Source: Gadus chalcogrammus
Lineage: Eukaryota > Chordata > Actinopteri > Gadiformes > Gadidae
Direction: 5' to 3'
Assembly (NCBI RefSeq): GCF_026213295.1
Contig: NC_079426.1
Location: 22,399,535 to 22,463,534, forward strand
Length of the DNA: 64,000 bases
The translations under genes were made by a program, and so were the position numbers. Below the pieces are notes generated by a model. It did no database searches, was not told the origin of the DNA, and saw only the letters and a list, made by a program, of their open reading frames with translations. Shown one piece after another: positions 44,894 through 54,562 of the stretch. Within the stretch, counting starts at the first letter, position 1, and every line of letters begins with the position of its first letter.

Positions 44894-47443
44894 TTAAGCC
44901 GTAAAAGGGGTCCCGGACTCTAGCACAGAGTTGCCGAGTGAGCCCCTGGACATGTCTAACATGTAAAAACGGACAAAGAGGCCGAGGGAAGACCAAGACG
45001 CAGCCGCGCAGATGTCTTCCACCGAAACGCCCTTGAGTAGAGCCGTTGAAGCGGCCACGCTCCGTGTGGAGTGAGCTTTAACGCCCAACGGTGGCGCCAA
45101 GCCCTGCCGAGAGTAGGCTAGGCAAACACCCTCACATACCCAGCGAGAAAACCGCTGCTTAGAGAGAGCGCGGCCCCTGCTAGCGTCGCTATAACACACA
45201 AACAACTGTTGTGTGGAGCGGAACGCTGCCGAGCGATTCACGTACATAGCCAACGCCCGAACCGGGCACAGGAGATGCAACTCAGCCTCCGCCTCACTAG
45301 AATGAGGCGGGGGGTGAAAAGCCTTAAGCACAATATCCCTCGACCGAAAAGAACTATTAATGTTCTTCGGGAGGAACGCAGGATTAGGTCTGAGCAACGC
45401 GAAGGAGCTGTCCTCGTTTAGCAACAAGCAACTCGGGCTGACAGACAGAGCGGTTAGCTCACCGGCCCGCTTGGCAGAAACCAAGGCCAACAAGAGCGCC
45501 GTCTTAAATGACAGGGCATCCAAAGGGGCCTGGGAGAGAGGCTCGAAAGGATCCCTGGACAATCCGCGCAACACGGTGGGGAGATCCCAGCGTGGTGTAA
45601 GCACGCGTGAAACAGGCCTAACCCGTCTAGCCCCACGCAAGAATCTCTTGACCAGTGGATGGCTGAAGATCGGTCCACCATCACAGCCTGCATGGCCAGC
45701 CGAAACGGCTGCCGCATAGACCTTGATAGTGGAGAAAGCCAAACCTTTTTCCAATAAGTTTTGCAGAAACGAAAGCACGCTTCCCACCTCGCATTGAGAT
45801 GGGACAGCGTGGTTCGTCTCACACCAATTAGAGAAGGCGCACCACTTCGCCGCATAGAGGGAAGAAGTAGAAGGCGCACGAGCACTCTGAATAGTGTTGA
45901 TAACCGTCTCAGGCAAACCTTTGCCCTGCAGGATCAACCTCTCAGGAGCCAAACCAACAGCCGTCCCGAGACATCGGGCTGGTGGTGCACCGTCCCGTGG
46001 GCCTGTGAAAGCGCATCCGGCCTGAATGGTACTGGCCAAGGCGCCGACCGCGAGAGCGCGGCCAGCTCTGGAAACCACAGAGCTGAACGGTTCTCCGGGG
46101 CCACTAATATCAGGGACAGTCTCTCCTGTCTGACCCGTTCCAGAAGAGGAAGGATCAGCTGGAGCGGGGGAAACGCATACAAGAGAGCCCGCGGCCAAGG
46201 TGTGTGTGCCAACGCATCTACCCCCAACGGGGGAAGATCCCGAGGGCTGAGGGAGAACCACCACCTGCAGTGCGTGTTCTCCCGGGACGCGAAGAGGTCC
46301 ACCTGCGCTGTCCCGAACCTCTGCCAGATCAATCTGACAATGTCGGGATGTAACCGCCACTCGTCTCGGCGGGGACCGCCTCGAGACATGAGGTCCGCCC
46401 CAAAGTTCTGGGCGCCCGCGATGTGCAGGGCTCTCAGACTGCGGAGATACTGATGAGCCCAAAGCCAGAGCTCGACCGCCTTTCGGTGGAGAGCAGGGGA
46501 GCGGACTCCCCCCTGTCTGTTGATGTACGCCGCCGCCGACACGCTGTCTGTCCTGATCAGAACGTGGCGGCCGCGCACCAGGTGAAAGAAATGCAACAGC
46601 ACTTTCCTCACAGCGTCGAGTTCCAACACATTTATGTGTGCTGTAGGGGGCGTGCGCCACTCGTCTCCGACCGAGTGAGAGAGGCACGTTCCTCCCCAAC
46701 CCGTCAACGAGGCGTCCGTGAAGACCACTACGTAGGACGCCACCCTGCCCAGTGGAACACCCTTGAGAAGGGCGGAGGGTCCTTTCCAATATTCCAGGTC
46801 TGGCGACACCGAACGGGGGACGAGGAGCATCCTGAGCTTGTGTCGCCTGGGGTCCAACCGTTGGCGAGCAAACCACCGCTGGAGTCTGCGCATAAAAAGC
46901 AGACCCAGGGGGACCACGGGGTGGGCAGCTGCCATCAGCCCCAACAGGCGCATGGTGGACAGTGCGGTCACGTTTCTGCGAACGTGAAAACGGGAGAGCG
47001 CCGACAGGATGGCGTCTCGCCGAGGAGGCGAAAGCATCGCAGTCATGGTGGCTGAGTCTAGGCAAAGCCCCAAGTAGACTGTCTGCCGGCTGGGGAGCGG
47101 GGAGCTCTTCTCCCAGTTGATGGCAAAACCCAGGAAGGAGAGATGGTTTATCACCAACATGGTGTCCCTTCTCGCGGTCTCTTCTGAGTTGCTCAGAATA
47201 AGCAGATCGTCTAGGTAGAAAAGAATCCTCTTTCCCTGACGTCTGAGCGGTTCCAACACCGTCTCCACACACTTCGAGAAGGTGCGCGGAGCCAGGGAAT
47301 AGCCGAACGGCAGACACTGGTACTCGTACGCCATCCCCATAAAGGCAAAGCGGAGAAACTTCCTGTGCGCCTGCCGAACAGGGACGTGGAAGTAAGCATC
47401 CTTGAGATCCAGGGATGTGAACCAATCGTCCTCTCTCACACAC
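44894..47443 (-). CDS. DIRS A tyrosine recombinase frame
   Basis: 849-codon frame. The first ~490 codons run in parallel with the RT/RNase H frame in another phase and look like a passive overlap; the recombinase proper starts near residue 500 (ERLILQGKGL block). The catalytic set is complete: R659 (AKRAGEL), H791 and R794 (HSTR), W817 and Y827 (RFYML). The enzyme would integrate the circular cDNA without target duplication. The product lies just upstream of the internal complementary region. The true start codon is uncertain. Confidence 0.85.
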   Translation of the reverse strand: MCERGRLVHIPGSQGCLLPRPCSAGAQEVSPLCLYGDGVRVPVSAVRLFPGSAHLLEVCGDGVGTAQTSGKEDSFLPRRSAYSEQLRRDREKGHHVGDKPSLLPGFCHQLGEELPAPQPADSLLGALPRLSHHDCDAFASSARRHPVGALPFSRSQKRDRTVHHAPVGADGSCPPRGPPGSAFYAQTPAVVCSPTVGPQATQAQDAPRPPFGVARPGILERTLRPSQGCSTGQGGVLRSGLHGRLVDGLGRNVPLSLGRRRVAHAPYSTHKCVGTRRCEESAVAFLSPGARPPRSDQDRQRVGGGVHQQTGGSPLPCSPPKGGRALALGSSVSPQSESPAHRGRPELWGGPHVSRRSPPRRVAVTSRHCQIDLAEVRDSAGGPLRVPGEHALQVVVLPQPSGSSPVGGRCVGTHTLAAGSLVCVSPAPADPSSSGTGQTGETVPDISGPGEPFSSVVSRAGRALAVGALASTIQAGCAFTGPRDGAPPARCLGTAVGLAPERLILQGKGLPETVINTIQSARAPSTSSLYAAKWCAFSNWCETNHAVPSQCEVGSVLSFLQNLLEKGLAFSTIKVYAAAVSAGHAGCDGGPIFSHPLVKRFLRGARRVRPVSRVLTPRWDLPTVLRGLSRDPFEPLSQAPLDALSFKTALLLALVSAKRAGELTALSVSPSCLLLNEDSSFALLRPNPAFLPKNINSSFRSRDIVLKAFHPPPHSSEAEAELHLLCPVRALAMYVNRSAAFRSTQQLFVCYSDASRGRALSKQRFSRWVCEGVCLAYSRQGLAPPLGVKAHSTRSVAASTALLKGVSVEDICAAASWSSLGLFVRFYMLDMSRGSLGNSVLESGTPFTA

Positions 47444-47505
47444 CGGAACAATGCTCCGACCGTGAGCATTCTGAACTTCCTCGTGGCAACGAATCTGTTG
47501 AACAC
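45934..47505 (-). CDS. DIRS A reverse transcriptase-RNase H
   Basis: 523-codon frame beginning at a GTG inside RT. It has WFTSLDLKDAYFHVPV (catalytic Asp near residue 33), YLDD at 97-100, then RNase H with D264, E295, D320 and D371 in canonical blocks (VVFTDASLTGWGG, INVLELDAV, VLIRTDS, NFGADLMSR). A conserved C-terminal segment follows (VDLFASREN, LAHTPWPRALLYAFPPL), which in DIRS elements is described as a methylase-like region; that label is from family knowledge only. The fingers region upstream (YSRYFLVSKKSGEIR) is in frame but reached only past a stop near 47577. Confidence 0.88.
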   Translation of the reverse strand: MFNRFVATRKFRMLTVGALFRCVREDDWFTSLDLKDAYFHVPVRQAHRKFLRFAFMGMAYEYQCLPFGYSLAPRTFSKCVETVLEPLRRQGKRILFYLDDLLILSNSEETARRDTMLVINHLSFLGFAINWEKSSPLPSRQTVYLGLCLDSATMTAMLSPPRRDAILSALSRFHVRRNVTALSTMRLLGLMAAAHPVVPLGLLFMRRLQRWFARQRLDPRRHKLRMLLVPRSVSPDLEYWKGPSALLKGVPLGRVASYVVVFTDASLTGWGGTCLSHSVGDEWRTPPTAHINVLELDAVRKVLLHFFHLVRGRHVLIRTDSVSAAAYINRQGGVRSPALHRKAVELWLWAHQYLRSLRALHIAGAQNFGADLMSRGGPRRDEWRLHPDIVRLIWQRFGTAQVDLFASRENTHCRWWFSLSPRDLPPLGVDALAHTPWPRALLYAFPPLQLILPLLERVRQERLSLILVAPENRSALWFPELAALSRSAPWPVPFRPDALSQAHGTVHHQPDVSGRLLVWLLRG

Positions 47506-47565
47506 GCGAAGATCCAGAATAGGTCTAATTTCCCCTGATTTCTTGGAAACCAGGAAGTAGCGGGA

Positions 47566-47582
47566 ATAAAAAACCTAGGTGA
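47566..47582 (-). other. Frameshift at RT entry of DIRS A
   Basis: Compared with DIRS C at 39905-39925, the T run here has one extra base and a changed base, placing a TAG in the RT frame just before YSRYF. This separates gag from RT. Confidence 0.65.
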
Positions 47583-47739
47583 GACTCGTGGGGGGGAACG
47601 ACAGTGATGGACCCCTTTACCAAGAGACGTGCCACCTCTGCTGCAAGACCCGTGCTCGCAGCCGGGTCCCGTAGCGTGGTCTCCACCAACCCCATAAAGG
47701 GTGGGGGACAACGCTTGAACTGTATGGGATGGCCCCATC

Positions 47740-49601
47740 TCAACGTGGTGTCCAACCACGATGGCAGAACGCACCGCTCTTGCACGCATAGCGGTTGGAG
47801 AGAGGGTGAGCCGACAGCTGAGGAAGACCGTCCAGGAATAACCCGTATTCCTCTGCCCCTACCGCCTTCACACTGCGTGTGAACCATGGGGGGCTCCCCA
47901 TGAAAGGGAGGAGGCTCAGCGAGCGTAGGAGACGTACCACAACTAGCAGTTGTAAAAACAACGAGCTGTCTAGACGTCGCGCTCGTGCCCGCTGAACAGG
48001 GAGCGAGCCGTCCGGCCGCAGCACCTGTCCGCAGGCTGTAGCCACAGCGCGCGGACCCATCTCCTCACCTATAATGTGGGGAACCAGGAGACCGGTACAA
48101 GCGGCCGTATCCACGGGCTCGTGCAACGAGTCTCTGATCCGTCCACGAGGCTCCAAGGGACGCCGCTTCTTAGAAGCAGGTGAACCAGAGGCCATGTGAA
48201 CACGCCGTCCGACCGCCACCCTACAGCCACAGGGCTGAGAGGGGGGAAGAGGCAACATGGAGGAACGCACCACAAGCGTAGGACGCAGGTGGCCTGAGGA
48301 ATATCGCTCTTTAGGTACCATGTAGCCTACCGCTGTTCGGCCGAACGGTCTTTACTTTTTCTTTTTTTTTTATTTAATAGGGAAAGAAAAAGTAGGAGCA
48401 AGCTTCCGGAACTTACCGGTCCGTGGCGCTGCTCTACCCGGCTGCTGCGGCACCGGGGCAGGAATCGGAGGCGGCCCCCTGGAACACTGGGACCGGTCTG
48501 GACCCCGCCTCCTCCCAGCCTGCTGGTGGGAGGAGCACGTGAGAATCGCCCCGAACCGGGAACGATTCTCACGGACTGACTGCTGGTGCGCGAGCACCTC
48601 GGAGAACCGGGGACCAAATAGGCCATCAGGCGCTAGTGGACCCTGGACGAGGCTGGCCCGCTCTCGTTCCTGCACCGCAGTGTGGGAGAGCCATATGACC
48701 CTTTGAATCATGGTAGCCCACGCCATATGCCGGCCGGCCGAAACGGCTATCGGCTGGCATAGCTGGAGGATGGCGCTGGAAAAAGCGGGAAACCGCCAGC
48801 CATCTCACGGCTTCCTCCGGGCCGTAGGCCTCCCTGTCAGCAAACAAGGAGACCATGGCAGAGGAGAGCAGGGCGATGTTGTTGACCGCCGTCGCGGATT
48901 GTCGGCCTAACGTCCGTTAGGCCGACAATCTGCTTCTGGAGGCGGTCGGGGGGCAGCGGCTTTTCGTTAGGGCGCCATCCGGCGCCCGGACAGAGAAGCG
49001 CTGCCAGTGGAGGCTCCAGGCGAGGGATTCCCCTCGCTTACCGGAGCCTTCAGGGTAGAAGGGTCCCCACCTGCAGCAGTAAACAAGTGCTGCGCAGGCG
49101 GGAACAAGGGGTAACCCGCCGGGAAGCAGATGGGGTGCGAAAGCACTCGCCCTGCATATCGTCAGATACGGGGGCGAGAGGCGGGGCCGGCATGGGAAAC
49201 CCTTTGATGGCCGCCGCCTCACCCATGATCTCCCCGCGACGGTGGCGGTTGTAACCCGAGAGCGGGAAAAACCGGACGCCGAGTCGCCGTCCATGGAGGC
49301 GTCGTCGTCGGCGTCGATGATGCCATCGCGTCAGGTCCACCGCAGGGGAAAAGAAGAGATGCCTGGAGAGGATCCCCTCTTCAGGCAGCTCCCGGCAGGC
49401 GACACAGGAGACGGGGGCCGCCATAGCAGCCTCGGCGTGGTCGGTGCCGAGGCACACAGAGCACGCCAAGTGCCCATCACCCGGTACCAGGGAGGGACAG
49501 GAGGCGCAAAGGAGTCCTGAAAAGGACCTAGCTCCAGGAGCGCTCTCAGGTGGCCCTGAAAAGGGGCCGTTTGTCCGCGGCCTCGCCCGAGCCGCTGCCA
49601 C
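47740..49601 (-). pseudogene. DIRS A gag region
   Basis: Minus-strand frames 49601-49050, 48856-48626, 48726-48370 and 48321-47740 cover the gag region. The first carries a Cys-rich N-terminal block (LCASC, CSVCLG, SCVAC). The third has the MIQRVIWLSHTAVQERERASL capsid-like block and the PLAPDGLFGPRFSEVLA block. A basic SGSPASKKRR patch is in the last. The phases differ, so the frame is broken at least twice. DIRS gag proteins bind element RNA; no better assignment is possible here. Confidence 0.65.
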
Positions 49602-49691
49602 CGGCTCGGGAGATCCGTGTTTAAGTCTTCATCTTCTTCTTAATAGTAGTTCTCAATTTCTCGCTGATAAGCACAAGTGCTGAAAGAAAAG

Positions 49692-49861
49692 GGAGGATGA
49701 GCGACGGTATACACCGCGTTATATAGACACGATACCGTGGGAAATGTGGGCGGTGCCCACGCTGATAGGTGCATAGTTTGAATTTTCAGCGCGCGCAAGC
49801 GCGCGCACGGGACAAGCCCATAAGGCGAAGCCTAGACGGCGTAGCCTACATGAAATAGAAC
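49692..49861. repeat. DIRS A right inverted terminal repeat
   Basis: Complement of the left repeat over 49692-49789. The outer part contains a gcgcgcaagcgcgcgc palindrome near 49788 and the cataaggcgaagcc block used by the internal complementary region. Confidence 0.92.
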
Positions 49862-51564
49862 ATTGCCATTTTGTGTTGAATGCGTGTGGACCTGGGGAGA
49901 TATCTTTCAAGGTAATTAAATCTTACCAAATATGTCACTGTTAGAGTCAGTCACTCTAAAATACTAGTTTTAATTTGCTCGTAAGGTTGCGCAACATGTT
50001 TATGTCGAGGTATTTTTTGATAGTTTATTCTAATGTGTTAAAGTTCGCTGTGGTTACTATTCGCTGGCGTTAGCTAGGCCTAAACAACTTTAATTTAGCT
50101 CATGACTCATTCACGAAATTAGGGAATAAAGCATGTTTTTCTATCGTGTGAAAGCGTAGTTGACTTTCCTTAGAACTATGAAGTGAATTGGTGTAATTCG
50201 CTGGGGGGAGGGGGAGTTACTAACTGCATGCTTAAGCAACTCAAAATGTTGGCGCATTTTTTGGGATATATTCACTATACAACGGTGGGGAAAGTCGCTG
50301 GTAATGTCTTTATTTGTTATGCTGCTATGCCTGGTAAAACGTAAAAACGTGTGAGTATATTAATTGGGCCAGTGAGAATTTTGATGGTCCTGTCTGTAGC
50401 CGAGGGCTCTGTAGGCGTCACGTACACGCGGCAATGGCAGCTAGCGTTTAGCATTAGGCTAATATTAGCATCGCTGGGTAGCAAAGGCATTCATAGTTTT
50501 AGCGGTTTGGTCTTTACCAGCTATACCTAGCCTTCCCCAGTCATTGTAACGGACTGGGTATTATGTAATGTTGTGTTATGTGTTTTCCTCTGTTAAAATA
50601 GTTTGTTTATGTCCATTTCACGGGGTTGAGTTGTTGGGATTCCAGAGAGTTGGTGGATATGTCATAGGCTGTAGGGTCGTGATTGGCTGAGAACCAGGAA
50701 ACGTTATCGTTGTTCTGGCGAGAGAGCTAGGCTAAAGTGCGATGCTAATATTGGCCTAATGCTAAACGCTAGCTCCTATTGCCGAGTTTTCGTGACGCCT
50801 ACGGAGCCCTCGGTTATAGACAGACCGTCGCCGTTCTCACTGACCCAACAGTTTATTCGATGTAGTTGCTTTTGCGTTGGCTACAGCCCACAGTAGCCTG
50901 TGTATTAATTGGGAAATAAATCGCCAGAAAACCCCAGTTCCGTCTCGTGGCATTTTTAGAGGGACGCTACAATGTAATGTTTTCATTTCATTTTGTTGTG
51001 TTAAGAATGTATTATTTTTTAAGGTCTTGATGTCTAATTACCTTAATAGAGCCATATTAAAATGAGAAATGAGGGAGATTTTTATTTAACTGTTGTATGG
51101 AAATGTTTATTTAAGGGTAAACTTGTTCTGTAGAAACTGTTTGAATCATAAAGTATTTGTTTTAGTTTTTTTAGGTATAGGTAATTGGTGTTGAGACAGT
51201 TGGGTTGAGACGGGCTTCTGCTTCAAGCATTGTTCCTAAGGCTCTGTAGAAATGGTGAGTATTTAAATGCTTTATTTGATTCACTTGACTTATTTAAACT
51301 TAATAGTATTAGAATGTTGCTGTCAATTTATGAAAATTAATCTTAATATTTTGGTACTGTGTGATAACATTAGCCTGCAGTAATATACTTTCCTGTGTGA
51401 TTTATTAGGTCCCCATTCAACAGTTTAAAAGCACCATGAACAATGAATTGCATAAACTACAATAAAGAGTAACTGTGAAGCATGTTGACCGATTCTTTTA
51501 GGAAAGCTATATGGATGTATTTGGTTGGCTGGCCTAACATTTTCCCCTCTTTCTCTCTTTCCAG
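49862..51564. other. 5' part of the CMC-like element
   Basis: An inverted repeat of about 115 bp arms lies at 50366-50485 and 50727-50846 (gggccagtgagaa and ttctcactgaccc ends), probably a MITE. A possible non-coding 5' exon of the downstream gene ends at the gtgagt donor at 51252. 50547-50971 (tgtaacgg to gctaca, with an aataaa) could be an LTR-like piece but overlaps the inverted repeat. Confidence 0.5.
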
Positions 51565-51566
51565 TG

Positions 51567-52103
51567 ATGTGGCAGTGTAAGGGGTGTTCCGTTGCAGTAG
51601 CTAGTAGGTCTTTACTTCTTAATCATTATAAACTCAAGCATCCACATTTTGGGCGCACCATCCACTATCCATGTACATTTAAGACTTGGAATGCTTTAAT
51701 TGTACACCAAAGTAGAGTTCATTCAACACAAGTTAGTCGGACTCAAAAAGAGTTGGTTACTTTCAGCTGTCACTTATGTAGATGCAAATTTCTATCTAAT
51801 GAAAGGGAATACTTTATTAATATCAACATACATCTGAGGAGAAATGAAATTGTCTCTGACATGTTTGTTGGCTGTACTTTTCAAACCAATATTTATGGAA
51901 CGTTTATGTCTCATAAGAGAAACCGACACACACCTCATAACCTAACTGATTTTATTCCTGGTATTGTGTTAACGACTACATTAGCATCACCATCATTACA
52001 TGATTCTTCAGCTGATTGCCAGGATGAGGAGTTTGTGGAAGAGGAAGTTTCTGTTGCACCCCTAGGTTTGGAAGAACAATACAGACCAATTTATATATTT
52101 TAA
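51567..52103 (+). CDS. Zinc-finger-like exon in CMC-like element
   Basis: It follows a ctctttccag acceptor. The ATG at 51567 gives a Cys/His-rich protein with repeated C-x2-C...H-x4-H arrangements (MWQCKGCS...HYKLKH; FSCHLCRCKF...HLRR; a third near TFMSHKRNRHTPH). The acidic C-terminal tail resembles a linker. The frame stops at 52103 before the next exon, so either the stop is a decay or an unseen donor is used. Fish EnSpm-type elements are known to carry accessory genes of this kind, from general recollection. Confidence 0.65.
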   Translation: MWQCKGCSVAVASRSLLLNHYKLKHPHFGRTIHYPCTFKTWNALIVHQSRVHSTQVSRTQKELVTFSCHLCRCKFLSNEREYFININIHLRRNEIVSDMFVGCTFQTNIYGTFMSHKRNRHTPHNLTDFIPGIVLTTTLASPSLHDSSADCQDEEFVEEEVSVAPLGLEEQYRPIYIF

Positions 52104-52159
52104 ATATAAGATCATTAGAAAATGAAGTAATCAAATGATTGTCTTATTTTTTTTTTCAG

Positions 52160-52315
52160 ATAAATGCAGAATTTAAGCGCATTACCACCATGCCCCTGCA
52201 ATCCAGATTTCTGACACAGCTGGATGTAAGATCTGACAAACTTCTAAAGCTGTTCGAAAAACGAGGAGGACAGATAGGCAAGCGTCTTGAGAGAACTTTG
52301 GCCCCCATGACTCAA
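52160..52315 (+). CDS. Second coding exon of the CMC-borne gene
   Basis: 156 bp, between a T-rich cag acceptor and a gtaaga donor, phase 0 on both sides. It encodes the LLKLFEKRGGQIGKRLER block, a helical, charged segment. Confidence 0.65.
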
Positions 52316-52408
52316 GTAAGAATGAATTTTTGGGAAATAAAATACTGAATTTATAGAGGAAAAAGGATTCCAAACAAATGTCTTTCTCTTCTAATCTACA
52401 TGACCTAG

Positions 52409-52501
52409 GAAGATTACGTTGATGCAGGGCGGGAATGTGTTCTCAAGTGGCTGTGTGTGTACCTCAACGAAGACCCAGCAAATCTTGTCAGGGAGTTCGT
52501 G
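52409..52501 (+). CDS. Third coding exon of the CMC-borne gene
   Basis: 93 bp from a cctag acceptor to a gtgagt donor, phase 0. It encodes ECVLKWLCVYLNEDPANLV. The intron after it holds a TTAA-flanked MITE. Confidence 0.65.
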
Positions 52502-52560
52502 GTGAGTGAAGTTATTTTACCGATTTTGATATTTTTTTGAACACCAAAATGCGTATTTAA

Positions 52561-52957
52561 AGGGGACCTATTATGCTTTTTTGACTTTTTTGACCTATAA
52601 ACGTTGTTATGATTGATAGTCATGTTAAACCATACTTCTCCGCCCCCCTCCTGCCAACCCAACTCCGTTGTGATTGGTTACCTTCCTTGAAGCGCGCGCG
52701 GGCAGATTTGACCAGGCATATGGGGGCGTGGCAGGAGTGCCTCTACGTAGATGATTTCCCGGAAATGTGAACAAGTGAATCGCAAACGTTGTCCCGAGTG
52801 TTTAGCGCTCTGCACAGCCACCCCAGACTGTCAGCAGGGAATACGTCGAAATGCATGTACGTCATTATTTGACACTTGAGTATGGTTAAACATGACTATC
52901 AATCATTATAACAACGTTCATAGGTCATAAAAGTCGAAAAAGCATAATGGGTCCCCT
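52561..52957. mobile_element. TTAA-flanked MITE
   Basis: 397 bp with long inverted ends starting AGGGGACCTATTATGC; inner blocks catgttaaaccata and tatggttaaacatg also mirror. TTAA lies on both sides (52557-52560, 52958-52961), as made by piggyBac or Kolobok-type transposases. Inserted in an intron. Confidence 0.85.
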
Positions 52958-53337
52958 TTAATGAAATAGATCTAGGCTACTGTACTGATGCAAATTACGC
53001 AACACACTTCCGTTGTGTTTAGTAACATTTATATTGGTTGCTCGACCTTAAGGTCTGGTTAGTTTAATTTTTGCTTCCATTACATGACACACAGGTGAGT
53101 GCTTTATCCAAGTTAGAACCCTCTCGTGTTTTATCGGCACAACATTATATAGGCATTTTAATTTGAAACATGTACAGTCTGCATTTAAGTTTAACAAAGA
53201 GAAAAGGAGAGGCTCACAGACTAGTTTAAATTATTTAAAATGAAAAAATCTTCTAAATAGCACTTTCATTATAATTCCATTGTCAATATGATTTTGGTTT
53301 TTTCTGACTCCGATTTATTTGTGATTTCACTGTTCAG

Positions 53338-53640
53338 GCAGAGGACGAAGCCACCATCAAAGAATCGATTGAGGACACCACGGTGGGAATATTTGTTGTG
53401 AAAAATGATGCAACCAGTGGTCCAGAGGACTTGGGGATTGTCCTGGAAGGCCTGCAGATAATGCAAGGACTGGACAACACTGCATTAGCTGCTGCCATAT
53501 TGTTTGGCCTAATGTATGTATTGAACCTCAACTACCCTCCTGAGCTAAAGAACACGTTTGAAGTGCGCCAAAAAGTTGTGATGGAGCTGGACGGCACCAC
53601 GCTCTCAAAGAAAGCCCAAGTTCTCAAAAACAGACTATGA
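53338..53640 (+). CDS. Last coding exon of the CMC-borne gene
   Basis: 303 bp after a cactgttcag acceptor, in phase with the two preceding exons, ending at TGA. It encodes the GPEDLGIVLEGLQIMQGL and AAILFGLMYVLNLNYPPELK blocks: a hydrophobic, helical C-terminal domain of unrecognised function. The downstream 53641-54250 would be 3' UTR. Confidence 0.65.
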   Translation, partial: AEDEATIKESIEDTTVGIFVVKNDATSGPEDLGIVLEGLQIMQGLDNTALAAAILFGLMYVLNLNYPPELKNTFEVRQKVVMELDGTTLSKKAQVLKNRL

Positions 53641-54254
53641 GTGAGCTGTTGTCCTAACCCTGCTCATTGACTTGATTCTGGACTGTACACATGCAACTTT
53701 GCGGTTCTTGTTCTTGCAGTATTTACATACAGCATGTCTACTGTATTATCAAATGAATGTTTTCTCTGGAGCTCATGCGTTCCCAAAATGTGACTCGGAT
53801 TTGCTGTTTTCTCTTAAAGTAATAGAGCTGCTGAATGAGCAGTTGCCATGGACTATGTTTGCTCTGTGAATGCACTTGTCTTTGTTACACATGCCTAACA
53901 CTGGCTGTGCTATTTTATTTTATTTTCATTTTAATCGAGCAAAGTAATGGGAGATCAGTGTTAAATGTTGTATTGGGATTTCAAGCTTTGGGATTTCAGT
54001 GTTAAATGTAGTATTTGAAAGAAATACAATAGAAAGTTGGTTATTTGTGCATTATTTAGTCTCATACTTTTTAAAAAAAAAATTTACATGTTTTGAAAGA
54101 TGAATCACATTATTTTCTGTCCATATACTGTTATATTACATCAAATATAAATTATTTTACAACCTTTTTCCATTAAAAACCAGCTAAGAACAGCAAATTT
54201 CTGTCTATTTAATCAGTATTATTCGTAATACAACATTTATTTACCATATTTCTA

Positions 54255-54440
54255 GGTAATTTCATCGTTTTAAAATGTGAATGTTTCTAATTAAACATTA
54301 AAAACGACATGAAAATAAGGCAAAATCTTGTTAAAATTACAACTTTAAACTGTTTTAAAATGTGAATGTTTCTAATTAAACATTAAAAAACATGAAAATA
54401 AGGCAAAATCTTGTTAAAATTACAACTTTAAACGGTATTT
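54255..54440. repeat. Tandem ~90 bp duplication near right end
   Basis: Two successive copies of the segment from gttttaaaatgtgaatg to acaactttaaac, differing by a few bases. A young local duplication next to the terminal repeat. Confidence 0.85.
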
Positions 54441-54562
54441 TAATTATGGAAATTAACCGTATTTTTACGAGAAAGAAATTATCTGTTATTTCACAGTATT
54501 TTTCTGGCACCCCAGCTGCCAGAATATTACCGTTTTTTTACGTGTTTTTTTTTTACAGTGTA

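Larger units (their letters stand above)
44075..49861 (-). mobile_element. DIRS element A, structurally complete
   Basis: A 5787 bp tyrosine-recombinase retrotransposon on the minus strand. It has inverted terminal repeats (44075-44226, 49692-49861), an internal complementary region (44271-44368), a gag region (about 47740-49601), RT/RNase H (45934-47505) and a recombinase frame (44894-47443). It ends in AAC at both edges and makes no target duplication, as expected for DIRS. Gag is frameshifted and an extra base in a T run near 47570 breaks the entry into RT, so the copy is nearly but not fully intact. Confidence 0.9.
43271..54560. mobile_element. CMC/EnSpm-like DNA transposon, 11.3 kb with inserts
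   Basis: The ends are CACTGTAAAAAAAA (from 43271) and its complement up to 54560, flanked by TA duplicates (43269-43270 and 54561-54562). The DIRS RNase H phase is the same on both sides, so the empty site is exact. The subterminal regions are AT-rich with ttaccgt/acggtaa motifs and a ctggca...tgccag pair near 54508-54522. Without DIRS A the element is about 5.5 kb. It holds a four-exon gene and a TTAA MITE, but no recognisable transposase. CACTGTAAAA ends resemble EnSpm/CACTA-type elements of fish. Confidence 0.75.

Noticed and set aside
46423..47055. 210-codon plus-strand frame in DIRS A
   Set aside because: Antisense shadow of the RT/RNase H frame; no domain.
50547..50971. LTR-like segment TGTAACGG to GCTACA with a polyadenylation signal
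   Set aside because: No target duplication, and it overlaps the 50366-50846 inverted repeat; kept only as a note.
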